Numbered from the stretch's first letter, positions 1-6,456 are shown. The stretch: 8,406 bases of DNA from JABHVE01 sp047517625 (GCA_047517625.1 JAKZSO010000204.1:1-8406), one strand, 5' to 3'. The notes: a model not told the origin generated them from the sequence alone. Made by a program: numbers and translations.

Positions 1-56
1 CTTTTTGACCGCCCAAAAGTTAATGGGAGGGTCGCAGTTTATAATCGCTGAGCGCG

Positions 57-287
57 TCATTGCGAACGCCCTGAGTCTAAAGCACCAGCAGGCAAATCGC
101 GTGACAATGGTGTCCAAGGGAAAGCTTGGCAAAACAAATACTCCGCAAGATCGCCGGTCGGATTGTTAGAGCTTCGCGTGATTCCGCGCCTCCGGAGTTC
201 CTCTGCGACGCTAGCGTGCAGGGCCAGAAGTTGAGCCGCTGTAACCCTGGCGATATCGATCATGGTTTTTGATTTCTGTGTCAGCAT
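57..287 (-). pseudogene. Truncated N-terminal fragment of a DUF6998-like protein
   Basis: The 76-residue frame holds a segment resembling the start of DUF6998-type proteins: a helical stretch with LLALHASVAEELRRRGITR followed by SSNNPTGDLAEYLFCQAF, about residues 17-56. From memory, members continue with an Asn/Asp-rich segment and a much longer body. Here resemblance stops after FPWT (about residue 59), and the last 17 residues look like read-through of unrelated sequence to a chance TGA. I could not recover the missing part in either other frame down to base 1, so a deletion or rearrangement is likelier than a simple frameshift. The start could be the first Met or Met9; neither has a clear ribosome binding site. 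The family's function is unknown to me. The fragment itself is probably non-functional. Confidence 0.45.
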
Positions 288-599
288 CGAAGGACAGCGT
301 CGGCGGAGCCATCCCCTATGAGCTCCCGGGCGCTAAAAGAACTACCATAGACAAAACTTTGGTCAAGCATCTAAACCACGCGGCTGCGGGTACCACCCCA
401 CCACCCGAGTGACCTCCAATGGCTATATCCTCGCGGCCGCCGAGCTCGAGCCCGGATTTGGAGCGTGTCCAAGACCGGGGGTTTAATGACCCTCCCCGGC
501 CTCGGCTAAAAGGGCGGCGTTGCCGTCCGCGGCGGTGGTGCCAACGGACGTCACTCGCTCGGTGGCGCAGCGGATCAATGTATGCGGCCCCCCGGCTTT
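288..599. other. Intergenic stretch without a recognisable gene
   Basis: Long frames cross this stretch on both strands, but their translations are Arg/Ser/Gly-rich and low in complexity, lack credible start sites and resemble no family I know. They look like by-products of high GC. A short plus-strand frame at about 415-485 reads more like protein (containing NGYILAAAELEPGF) but has no start codon or ribosome binding site. It could be a small gene relic; the evidence is too thin to call it one. Confidence 0.5.
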
Positions 600-780
600 T
601 GGCCCGGTGCCCGACAGGCCCTCGCCCCCAAAGAGGGTCGGCCGACCCCGCATCGCGGTCTCGATTGTGCCGGGAATGCCACGATTCCTGTGACCACAAT
701 GCATTCCCACCGCAAAGGGTCCACTGACCCCTTGCGGCGAGGCTCTCCCTGGGGTACGAGGTTGCCCAAGGCACAACATT
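600..780 (-). ncRNA. Candidate structured RNA region (unassigned)
   Basis: Complementary arms are dense here. A 12-bp stem joins 710-721 to 726-737 around a 4-base loop. Its single imperfect pair is A-C if the plus strand is transcribed but G-U if the minus strand is, which favours a minus-strand RNA. Further stems are 672-679 with 701-708 (8 bp), 648-651 with 655-658 (4 bp) and the self-complementary 635-648. Possible closing pairs are 621-626 with 736-741, which would take the two basal pairs of the 12-bp stem, and 607-611 with 770-774. An exclusive alternative pairs 664-669 with 695-700 around 673-677/684-688. I do not recognise 6S RNA, tmRNA, SRP RNA, RNase P RNA or a known riboswitch. 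It could also be the 5' leader of the Sel1-repeat gene at 785, or only GC-rich sequence. Confidence 0.25.
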
Positions 781-784
781 TGGT

Positions 785-1531
785 ATGAAGCGCACTTTTT
801 TAGCAGCCAGTATTGTTTTCGCCGCCGCGTGGCCGTTTGCCGCGGCCGCGGACGATGACGCCGAGCGCGCACGGGCGTTGACGCCACCGGCGCTGGCCAT
901 GGTGCTCGCGGGGTACGAGGCCTTTCGCGCGGGGGATGCGGCCGGGGCGATTCAGGCGTGGCAGCCGGTTGCCGATGTCGCCCCGCACCAAGTGCAATTC
1001 CATTTGGCGAATATCATTGCCCGCGGCCTGGGGGGAGACGCAGACCCGGCGCTGGCCATCGGCATTTTGGCGGCCCCCGCCCGGAACAATCATACCGACG
1101 CGCAATTCCTGTTGGGGGTGCTGATCGAAACCACCGGCGCTCCCCCAGATTTCGCCGCCGCCGGTGACTGGTACCGAAAGGCCGGACTTTCCGGCATGGC
1201 CCGGGCCCAAAACAATCTGGGGATTTTGTATGCCAACGGCCAACTGGAACCCGGCGCCGATGGGTTGGGCGCCGAGCATTGGCTGACACTGGCGGCCGCT
1301 CAGGGTTTTGCCGACGCCCAATTCAATTTGGGGGCCATGTACCAGCGCGCCGGATTGGTCGCGCCCGATAGCGTTCGTGCCCTGGCGTGGTTTATTTTGG
1401 CGGCCCGTCAGGGCAATGCCGCGGCGCGCTCGCTTGTCGAGGCCATGCAAGCAGACCTGACGCCAGCGCAGCTAAGGGCGGTAAACACGCTGCTCGATTC
1501 GGGTACACTGGTACCCACCACTCCAAACTAG
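785..1531 (+). CDS. Secreted Sel1-repeat (tetratricopeptide-like) protein
   Basis: The 248-residue product starts with a typical Sec signal peptide: KR near the start, a hydrophobic core, and Ala-Ala-Ala-Ala before an acidic DDD stretch, with cleavage expected near residue 22. It is probably periplasmic. After a helical segment (about 35-100) come at least three Sel1-like repeats of about 36 residues: near 103-137, 138-174 and 175-210. They carry the recurring pattern AQ-x-x-LG-x-x-Y followed by A-x-x-W-x-x-x-A. Such repeats form a helical solenoid for protein contacts, and no catalytic motif is visible, so an adaptor role is inferred. The ATG at 785 is chosen because it gives a complete signal peptide; the ribosome binding site is weak (AAGG, 13 bases upstream). 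The receiver-domain gene begins 18 bases after the stop, so the two are probably co-transcribed. Confidence 0.85.
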   Translation: MKRTFLAASIVFAAAWPFAAAADDDAERARALTPPALAMVLAGYEAFRAGDAAGAIQAWQPVADVAPHQVQFHLANIIARGLGGDADPALAIGILAAPARNNHTDAQFLLGVLIETTGAPPDFAAAGDWYRKAGLSGMARAQNNLGILYANGQLEPGADGLGAEHWLTLAAAQGFADAQFNLGAMYQRAGLVAPDSVRALAWFILAARQGNAAARSLVEAMQADLTPAQLRAVNTLLDSGTLVPTTPN

Positions 1532-1549
1532 AACGATCGGGCCGCCACC

Positions 1550-2923
1550 GTGGCGAAACAAGAAGAATCCTTTGCGGACGCGAGCGTGCTGTTGATCGAT
1601 CCCGACAAGGGCTCGCGCGACACTATCAAAACGATTTTGCACGATCGCGGGTTCCGCAAATTCCGCTTTGGCCAGACCAACGCCGAGCTGGCAAAGGAGA
1701 TCACCAAAGAACACACCGACGTGCTGATCACCGAAACCGATCTACCCGACGGCGATCCCTGTGAACTGATCGCGGCGATGCGCCACAACGGCGTCGGCAA
1801 CAACCCGTTCCTGCCGATCATTGTCACGACCTGGCAGCCGACCCCGGAAATTGTCCGCAAGATTGTCGATTCCGGCAGCGATGATTTGGTCATCAAACCG
1901 GTGTCCGTGGGCGGCCTGGTCAGCCGGGTCGAAAATCTGATCCACAACCGCAAGCAATTCGTTGTGACGTCGGATTACATCGGCCCCGACCGCCACGACA
2001 CCCCCGGCCGCACCGACGACAAATCTGAATTGCTAGAGGTTCCCAACGCCCTGAAAACCGTGGTGACCGGACTGCCTGAGGAAAGCGCCGCCCAGGCCGA
2101 AATCCACGCCATGATTGCCGAGATCAACGTCCAAAAGCTGGAGCGCTACGCGGTGGACATTGTCTCCCTGGTGACGATTTTGGTGCCAAAAGTCAAAGAG
2201 CGGAAATTCGACGACGATGCGGTGAAATTGTTGGAGCGGCTGCTGGACATCGCAGGCGACGCCCACCGGCGCATGGAAGGAACCAAATATAGCCATGTGT
2301 CACAGCTGTCCGACACCCTGGCCAAGGTCACCGCCAACTTGATAAGCCACAAGGACAAGGCGGCGGAAAAGGACATCCGGCTGTTGCGGCCCCTGTCCCA
2401 GGCCATCCAGGCCGGGTTCGATTCCTCCGATGTGACCGCCGCGGCCGCCCGGGCCATTTCCAACACCATCGATGCCGGCCACATGAACTTGAAGGAAATC
2501 AGGTCGTCGCTTCAGGCCAAGGCGGTCAAGCGGCCGCCACCAAAACCTGAGGCGCCGGCACCGGCGGACCCGAAGAAACCGGGTTCGCTGACGCCGACCG
2601 CCGACGCGATTTTGGAGGCCGCCGAAGCGTCGGGCACGGGGCGGCGCACCAAATTCGTTTTGCGCCTGCTGACCGCCCGGGTGTCCCACCTGTTTCGTTC
2701 CGGTGAACGCGCCGGCCAACGCCTGCCCCGGGAATTCATCCACGGTTTCGACGCCTATCTGAAAAAGCTGCTCGGTTCCAATTTGTATTTGGAGCTTAAC
2801 GAAGAATCCAAGGATCTGTTGTCGGTGATCGATTCCGACGACGATGCCACGATTTGGAAGAAGATCTATCAGGATCCGAAATACCGGGTGTTCAGCCTCA
2901 GCATCCTGATTCGCTTCTTGTAA
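1550..2923 (+). CDS. Response-regulator-like protein with degenerate receiver domain (N-terminal part, ends at internal TAA)
   Basis: A GTG at 1550 opens a 457-residue frame. Residues about 12-131 form a CheY-like receiver: VLLIDPD holds the acidic pocket (D17, D19), T93/T94 match the switch Thr/Ser, and K116-P117 is the conserved Lys-Pro. At the phospho-acceptor position, four residues before the Pro of LPDGD, there is Glu62 instead of Asp. Canonical phosphotransfer is therefore unlikely, and the protein may behave as constitutively active; that is inference. Residues about 160-330 are helical, followed by a Pro/Ala/Lys-rich linker (about 340-365) and an unrecognised C-terminal region. The frame stops at TAA 2921-2923, but the same frame continues plausibly to 3259, so this is probably a longer protein of about 569 residues cut by a nonsense change. 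No DNA-binding or enzymatic output domain is seen. The start has no strong Shine-Dalgarno and lies 18 bases after the upstream gene. Confidence 0.75.
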   Translation: MAKQEESFADASVLLIDPDKGSRDTIKTILHDRGFRKFRFGQTNAELAKEITKEHTDVLITETDLPDGDPCELIAAMRHNGVGNNPFLPIIVTTWQPTPEIVRKIVDSGSDDLVIKPVSVGGLVSRVENLIHNRKQFVVTSDYIGPDRHDTPGRTDDKSELLEVPNALKTVVTGLPEESAAQAEIHAMIAEINVQKLERYAVDIVSLVTILVPKVKERKFDDDAVKLLERLLDIAGDAHRRMEGTKYSHVSQLSDTLAKVTANLISHKDKAAEKDIRLLRPLSQAIQAGFDSSDVTAAAARAISNTIDAGHMNLKEIRSSLQAKAVKRPPPKPEAPAPADPKKPGSLTPTADAILEAAEASGTGRRTKFVLRLLTARVSHLFRSGERAGQRLPREFIHGFDAYLKKLLGSNLYLELNEESKDLLSVIDSDDDATIWKKIYQDPKYRVFSLSILIRFL

Positions 2924-3259
2924 AAATTCGAGAACTTTAATCGCGGCAAACGCTACTTCATGTCGATCATAAACGCCGCAGTGATGGGCGATGGCGACGG
3001 CCACGGTCTCGACGATTTCATCATGGACGATGGCCAATTCAACATGGTGTTTGGCACCATGTTTTCGGACATCTTCAAGATCATGGGCGACAAATCATCA
3101 TCCGCCGGGTTCGACAAAACGTTTGGCGGCGGAACATGGGACAAATTGGATACGATCCGCACCGCCTACCAAGAATACCTGGTGCTGAATTCGGACGACG
3201 GATTTCTCCCCCCAAGCGACAGGGCATCAACCCTGCCTGGAAAACGTCCGATCGGTTAG
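2924..3259 (+). pseudogene. C-terminal continuation of the receiver-domain protein beyond the in-frame TAA
   Basis: This segment is in the same frame as the gene starting at 1550 (2960 minus 1550 is 470 codons). It reads on directly after the stop with KFENFNRGKRYFMSIINAAV, which looks like true protein, not random translation. An ATG at 2960 would allow a 99-residue product, but no ribosome binding site precedes it, so independent translation is doubtful. The simplest reading is one gene from 1550 to 3259 in which codon 458 (probably CAA, AAA or GAA) became TAA. The last 17 residues, after the CCCCCC run at 3208-3213, are less convincing; a second small frameshift there is possible. A sequencing error or stop read-through remain alternatives. 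Confidence 0.6.
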
Positions 3260-3275
3260 GCCGGCCCAATCAACG

Positions 3276-3288
3276 TAGATTCACGTGG
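3276..3288 (+). repeat. Half copy of the TCA-bulge palindrome
   Basis: AGATTCACGTGGC matches the left arm of the complete element at 6166-6200 (read on the minus strand) over 13 bases. The matching right arm is absent. It lies between the receiver gene and the complete copy at 3328. Confidence 0.4.
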
Positions 3289-3327
3289 CCGGCAACAGCC
3301 TTCCGCCCTCAAATCATTCTTGTCGTT

Positions 3328-3385
3328 CAGATTCACGCACCCTCTTGCTGCGGAGCAGCGACTCAAATCAAGCGGGCGCGATCCG
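3328..3385 (+). repeat. TCA-bulge palindrome, long variant with inserted hairpin
   Basis: The outer arms are CAGAT (3328-3332) and ATCCG (3381-3385), with TCA bulged at 3333-3335. The inner arms are CGCACCC (3336-3342) and GGGCGCG (3374-3380), with six of seven pairs formed. The loop carries a nested hairpin: CTTG with CAAG (3344-3347/3369-3372) and CTGC-GGA-GCAG inside. It sits 7 bases beyond the ssb stop codon and between convergent genes, so it could mark the 3' ends of both transcripts. No T-run follows it, so it is not a classical terminator. Confidence 0.65.
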
Positions 3386-3392
3386 CACTGGC

Positions 3393-3869
3393 CTAGAACG
3401 GGATTTCGTCGTCCAGGTCGTTGCCGCCGCCACCAGCGGATGATTGCCCGCCGCCATCATTGGGGGGTGGGTCGTAACTATCGCCGCGGCCGCCCCCTGA
3501 ATCGCCGCCGCCACCGCCCCGGGTGTCGAGCATGGCCAGTTCGCCGCGATAGCGGTTCATGACGATTTCGGTGGTGTATTTGTCGGCGCCCGACTGGTCT
3601 TGCCATTTGCGGGTCTGAATCTGCCCCTCGATATAGACCTTGGAGCCTTTGCGGAGGTATTGCTCGGCGATTTTCCCCAGGTTTTCATTGAAGATCACTA
3701 CCCGGTGCCACTCCACTTTTTCGCGTTTTTCTCCCGTATTTTTGTCCCGCCAGCTCTCATTCGTGGCCAGGCGCAGATGGACGATGGCCGCGCCGTCCTG
3801 GGTATGGCGGACTTCGGGATCCGCCCCCAGATTGCCGATCAGAATGACCTTGTTGATGCTGCCCGCCAT
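3393..3869 (-). CDS. ssb: Single-stranded DNA-binding protein
   Basis: The 158-residue product is a complete bacterial SSB. Residues 1-110 form the OB-fold, starting MAGSINKVILIGNLGADPEVR and holding the conserved LRLATNESWRD, KVEWHRVVIFN and GSKVYIEGQIQTRKW blocks. A Gly-rich disordered linker (about 115-150) leads to the acidic tip DLDDEIPF, the peptide by which SSB recruits repair and replication partners. SSB binds single-stranded DNA as a tetramer in replication, recombination and repair. The start is well supported: GGGGAGG at 3874-3880 (minus strand) lies four bases before the ATG. Upstream on the same strand is the cyclase gene, separated by 314 bases of repeats, and the gene probably has its own promoter. 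It is divergent to uvrA, a common pairing, but here with about 2.8 kb between them. Nothing appears broken. Confidence 0.97.
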   Translation of the reverse strand: MAGSINKVILIGNLGADPEVRHTQDGAAIVHLRLATNESWRDKNTGEKREKVEWHRVVIFNENLGKIAEQYLRKGSKVYIEGQIQTRKWQDQSGADKYTTEIVMNRYRGELAMLDTRGGGGGDSGGGRGDSYDPPPNDGGGQSSAGGGGNDLDDEIPF

Positions 3870-3902
3870 GACGCCTCCCCCGGGGTTTTTTGATTGTCCG
3901 CC

Positions 3903-3931
3903 ACCCTAATGATCCCATGGTGGCCGGTCAA
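3903..3931 (-). promoter_or_regulatory. Candidate ssb promoter
   Basis: On the minus strand TTGACC (3926-3931) is followed after 17 bases by TAGGGT (3903-3908). The -35 box is strong and the -10 is weak (three of six). Transcription would start about 30 bases before the ssb ATG. I found no GTTC-N7-GTTC alphaproteobacterial LexA site near it. Confidence 0.35.
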
Positions 3932-4012
3932 TTTAATGGGCATTTTGACAGACGCGATCTGTTCGCGCGTCAACTTCGTGAAAATGTGAGGCGCAGCCTT
4001 TCTCAGTTCGCC

Positions 4013-4060
4013 ATGGCCGGACTTGTGCTGCGGAGCAGCGAATCGAGCGAGACCGGCCAT
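4013..4060 (+). repeat. ATGGCCGG palindrome carrying the inserted hairpin module
   Basis: ATGGCCGG (4013-4020) pairs with CCGGCCAT (4053-4060). The simple form of this repeat (6529-6552) has a 6-base loop; here the loop is 32 bases and contains GCTGC-GGA-GCAGC (4027-4039). The 16 bases TGCTGCGGAGCAGCGA (4026-4041) are identical to the insert in the otherwise unrelated palindrome at 3328-3385. Confidence 0.65.
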
Positions 4061-4086
4061 CCAGCTTTCTTTTTCAGTTCAGATGG

Positions 4087-4109
4087 ACCCCCGGATCAGG
4101 TCCGGGGGT
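4087..4109 (-). repeat. ACCCCCGG palindrome, copy 1
   Basis: ACCCCCGGA (4087-4095) and TCCGGGGGT (4101-4109) form a perfect 9-bp stem with a 5-base loop. Read on the minus strand with its flanks (GTCACCCCCGG before and GGGGGTCCA after) it matches the copy at 6372-6394. Palindromes of this kind are common in alphaproteobacterial intergenic DNA. Confidence 0.7.
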
Positions 4110-4113
4110 GACG

Positions 4114-4150
4114 AAAAAAAAGCCGGTCACGATCTCGTCATTCTTCCGGC
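4114..4150 (-). terminator. Possible intrinsic terminator of the cyclase gene
   Basis: Read on the minus strand, GCCGG (4146-4150) pairs with CCGGC (4122-4126) and is followed at once by eight T (4114-4121). The loop of 19 bases can form a small inner ACGA/TCGT pairing. It lies 33 bases after the cyclase stop codon, the right place for a terminator, though the main stem is only 5 bp. Confidence 0.4.
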
Positions 4151-4183
4151 ATGCCCAGGCGGCGCTTATATTTCAGCCACCGC

Positions 4184-6084
4184 CTATGCGTCCTCTGGGA
4201 TCTTGAAGCCAAGGGCGCGCCAGTCGGCGAGCAACTGATCGCGTTGCGTGGAGTAGTGTTGCTGCCAGCGTGCGCCCGTGTTGGGAGGCCCAAAGTCCGG
4301 GAAGCGTTCTAGCGCCCGCTCAAGCGAGGCCCGAGCCTCGTCCACCCTTCCCAGGCGAAACAGATTCGCGATGACCCACTGGTAGGAGTTATCAATGTTC
4401 GGGTGCCGGCGCGCGCCCTCCTGCGCAATTTGAAGCCCAGCCTCATAGTTGCCGACGAGATAATGCACCCGTGAGAGCCGATCGAAGTAGTAGTACGGCC
4501 CCAACGGATTGCGGTCCATTGCCACCAAGTGCGCCTCGACTGCCTCCGTGGCCCGGCCCACGCCGAACAGCCCATTCCCGAAGTACCACCAGCTCTCCGC
4601 GTCATTTTGGGATCGAGCTCGATTCCTCTTTGGGCCGCCGCCAGTCCCTCTTCAGAGCGCCCCATTGAACCGAGCACAAAGGCCATTTTCGAGTGAGCAA
4701 ACGCGAACGCCGGGTCCAGCGCGATCGCCTTTTCGAGTAGGGCCAGCCTCTGTTCGTTTGGGTCATCCGGCTTGGGCCACCAAGACTTGTAGGAGTTGTG
4801 GACGAGCCAATCATACGCCTCGGCATAGTCCGGGTCGATCTCGATCGCCCGCTCGTACGCTTCCAAACCCAGCAGGGCCGGTTCGATGGACTCGGGAGTC
4901 CCGCCCTCGAAGCTATACGCCTGGTAGGTATAGTAGTTGCCGAGCTTGACGAGCTCATAAGCCTGCAGGTTGTCCGTGCGCTGGCGGAAGGCAGCTTCCA
5001 TCTCTGCCGCCTTCACTTCTCCAAGCAAACGGCTGACGACGTTGCTGACGATGTCCTTTTGGACGGCGAAGACGTCCTCGACCTGGCGCTCGTAGGTCTC
5101 GGCCCACAGGTGGCTGCCGGACTTGCCGTCGATCAACTGCGCGGTGATGCGGAGCACGTCGCCTTGGCGCTGTAGGCTGCCCTCGACCACATAGTCGGCC
5201 CCCAGTTCCTCGGCGACCGACCGCACGTCCTTGGGGTTGCCCTTGTAAAAGAAGGTGGAATTTCGCGCGATAACCTTCAGGTCTTGGCGGCGGGCGAGCT
5301 CGGTGATGATGTCCTCGGTCACGCCATCGCTGAAGTATTCCTGGTCCGGATCTCCGGTTAGGTTGTCGAAAGCGAGGACCGCTATTGAGGGTTTGCCCGA
5401 GGCTGGATTAGCGCGGTCGGCCACTTCCACTGAGTCCCGGGTCGTCTGCCACGCAAACACGCCAACAATGGCGACAAGGATCGCGACGGAGATAGCGGAA
5501 CCAGCAGTGATGCGGCTGGGCCGGGCGGCGGCGGTGATTACGGATTTTGGGCCTTCACTAAAACCCACTGCATACGCCTGCACGGGCTTGGCGATGTTCT
5601 TGACCGTCTGGGGGCCACGGTCCGTGAATTTCAAACCTGTTTCACCGCTGACCTCGTCATGGACTTTGCTGGAGATACAAACACCGCCAGGCTCGCAAAT
5701 GCTTTCCAGCCGTGAAGCAATGTTAACGCCATTACCGTACAGATTGTCGCCCTCGATGATGACGTCACCAAGATTAACGCCAATGCGGAAGACAATGCGG
5801 GAGGCGTCAGGAACGTGCTCGTTCCGGCGGGCCATGTCCTGCTGGATGGCGAGCGCACATCGCACTGCATTTAGTGGGCTGGTGAACTCCACCAAAAAGC
5901 CATCGCCAGTAGTTTTGAATGTGCGCCCGCCATGCTCTGCTATGGCCGAATCAACAACTTCTTTGCGACTGACCCCCAGTTGGCTGTGGGTGCCCGCCTG
6001 ATCCGCCTCCATAAGTCGGCTGTAGGCAACGATGTCGGCAGCTAGAATTGCGACAAGCTTGTGCTTCGGGCCGTCACTCGCCAT
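4184..6084 (-). pseudogene. Membrane-anchored class III adenylate/guanylate cyclase with TolB-like and TPR regions, frameshifted
   Basis: Residues about 9-175 are a class III nucleotide cyclase domain that would make cAMP or cGMP. Metal-binding Asp17 (AADIVAYS) and Asp61 (TTGDGF), Lys57, and transition-state Asn121 and Arg125 (VNIASRLE) are present, so the catalytic part looks intact. A transmembrane helix follows (about 195-212), then a TolB/FlgO-like domain (about 230-365, starting SIAVLAFDNLTGD) and TPR-like repeats, placing the cyclase in the cytoplasm and the sensor-like part across the membrane. At codon about 493 the frame breaks in a T4 run (4605-4608): the true C-terminus (FGVGRATEAVEAHL to KIPEDA) is in another frame, ending at TAG 4184-4186. 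Restoring one base gives 1902 bases, 633 residues. I chose ATG 6084 over GTG 6102 because AGGGG lies 10 bases before it; no ribosome binding site precedes the GTG. It may be a young pseudogene or a sequencing error. Confidence 0.85.
4605..4608 (-). other. Frameshift site in the cyclase gene
   Basis: The minus strand reads CCC AAA ATG ACG. The family-like reading needs CCC AAA AAT GAC GCG GAG AGC (PKNDAES, then WWYFG), one A more. The sequence lacks a proper -1 slippery heptamer in this phase, so programmed frameshifting is unlikely; a lost base, real or technical, fits best. Confidence 0.75.
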
Positions 6085-6128
6085 TGGATGCGCGCCCCTC
6101 ACCAGCGGCTTACCAAGGATTGTTGGGA

Positions 6129-6157
6129 ACTATGAGGGCGCTTCATCGCAGGGTCAA
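6129..6157 (-). promoter_or_regulatory. Candidate cyclase promoter
   Basis: On the minus strand TTGACC (6152-6157) and CATAGT (6129-6134, four of six matches) are separated by 17 bases. Transcription would start near 6122, leaving a leader of about 38 bases before ATG 6084. The -35 lies in the right flank of the palindrome at 6166-6200; the copy at 6265-6296 has the same TTGACCCT in its flank. Confidence 0.45.
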
Positions 6158-6165
6158 CCAAAGAG

Positions 6166-6200
6166 CAGATCGTGGCGCGGTCTTGCGCCACGTGAATCTG
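6166..6200 (-). repeat. TCA-bulge palindrome, copy with 8-bp inner stem
   Basis: Read on the minus strand: CAGAT, bulge TCA, CGTGGCGC, loop AAGACC, GCGCCACG, ATCTG. All 13 pairs are Watson-Crick. It is next to the cyclase promoter candidate. Confidence 0.75.
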
Positions 6201-6231
6201 ATCGTCAATATATTGCCAACCCACCCCCATG

Positions 6232-6253
6232 CCTCGACAGGCTCAGCATCAGG
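6232..6253 (-). repeat. Degenerate inverted copy of the CTGAGC-TGTCGA repeat
   Basis: On the minus strand it reads CCTGATGCTGAGCCTGTCGAGG with small differences from the copy at 6315-6343. The two copies are inverted relative to each other and flank the palindrome at 6265-6296. Confidence 0.6.
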
Positions 6254-6264
6254 AGGGTCAAGTA

Positions 6265-6296
6265 CAGATCGCCCCCTCTTCTGGGGCGTGAATCTG
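6265..6296 (-). repeat. TCA-bulge palindrome, copy with CGCCCC/GGGGCG stem
   Basis: Read on the minus strand: CAGAT, bulge TCA, CGCCCC, loop AGAAGAG, GGGGCG, ATCTG, with all 11 pairs formed. The inner arms differ from the other copies on both sides at once, so pairing is kept. Confidence 0.75.
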
Positions 6297-6314
6297 AACG
6301 ACATGAATATTCCG

Positions 6315-6343
6315 CCTCATCCTGAGCTTGTCGAAGGACGAGG
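6315..6343 (+). repeat. CCTCATCCTGAGC-type palindromic repeat
   Basis: CCTCATCCT (6315-6323) pairs with AGGACGAGG (6335-6343) at eight of nine positions around the loop GAGCTTGTCGA. This element is widespread between genes in alphaproteobacteria; its function is not settled as far as I know. Confidence 0.7.
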
Positions 6344-6371
6344 CCACTGGTCGCTCCATCCACCACCCGTC

Positions 6372-6394
6372 ACCCCCGGGCTTGACCCGGGGGT
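6372..6394 (+). repeat. ACCCCCGG palindrome, copy 2
   Basis: ACCCCCGGG (6372-6380) and CCCGGGGGT (6386-6394) form a perfect 9-bp stem around CTTGA. Compared with copy 1 (4087-4109) the innermost pair changes from A-T to G-C with pairing kept. Eight T follow from 6400, five bases beyond the stem, which resembles a terminator, but no plus-strand gene precedes it. Confidence 0.7.
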
Positions 6395-6456
6395 CCACGT
6401 TTTTTTTGGGAGCAGTGATGCGGGCGCACCCCCTCCCTCTTTCCTTCTCTGCCGTT

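Larger units (their letters stand above)
3870..4183. other. Intergenic region between the cyclase gene and ssb
   Basis: This 314-base stretch holds the ssb leader and promoter candidate, two palindromic repeats (4013-4060 and 4087-4109) and a terminator-like hairpin behind the cyclase gene. A 73-codon minus-strand frame crosses it, but its translation is just that of the repeat plus the ssb leader, so I do not call a gene. Confidence 0.6.

Noticed and set aside
433..450. Clustered rare-cutter sites (GCGGCCGC, GAGCTC, CTCGAG) resembling a cloning polylinker
   Set aside because: Such 6-8-mers arise easily in GC-rich DNA, no vector-like sequence flanks them, and the spacing matches no polylinker I know.
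744..749. GGAGAG on the minus strand, a hallmark of glycine riboswitches
   Set aside because: The matching CTCTCAGGCAAA-type partner and the conserved core are absent.
316..900. 194-codon minus-strand frame with a GHSGGG motif like a hydrolase nucleophile elbow
   Set aside because: The rest shows no hydrolase pattern, the frame overlaps the signal-peptide region of the Sel1-repeat gene, and composition is Arg/Gly/Ser-rich as in shadow frames.
3839..4060. 73-codon minus-strand frame overlapping the ssb start
   Set aside because: It translates a palindromic repeat and the ssb leader and ends inside ssb in another frame; no ribosome binding site.
6372..6407. GC hairpin followed by eight T as an intrinsic terminator
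   Set aside because: It is a member of a dispersed palindrome family, the T-run starts five bases after the stem, and no plus-strand gene lies upstream to be terminated.
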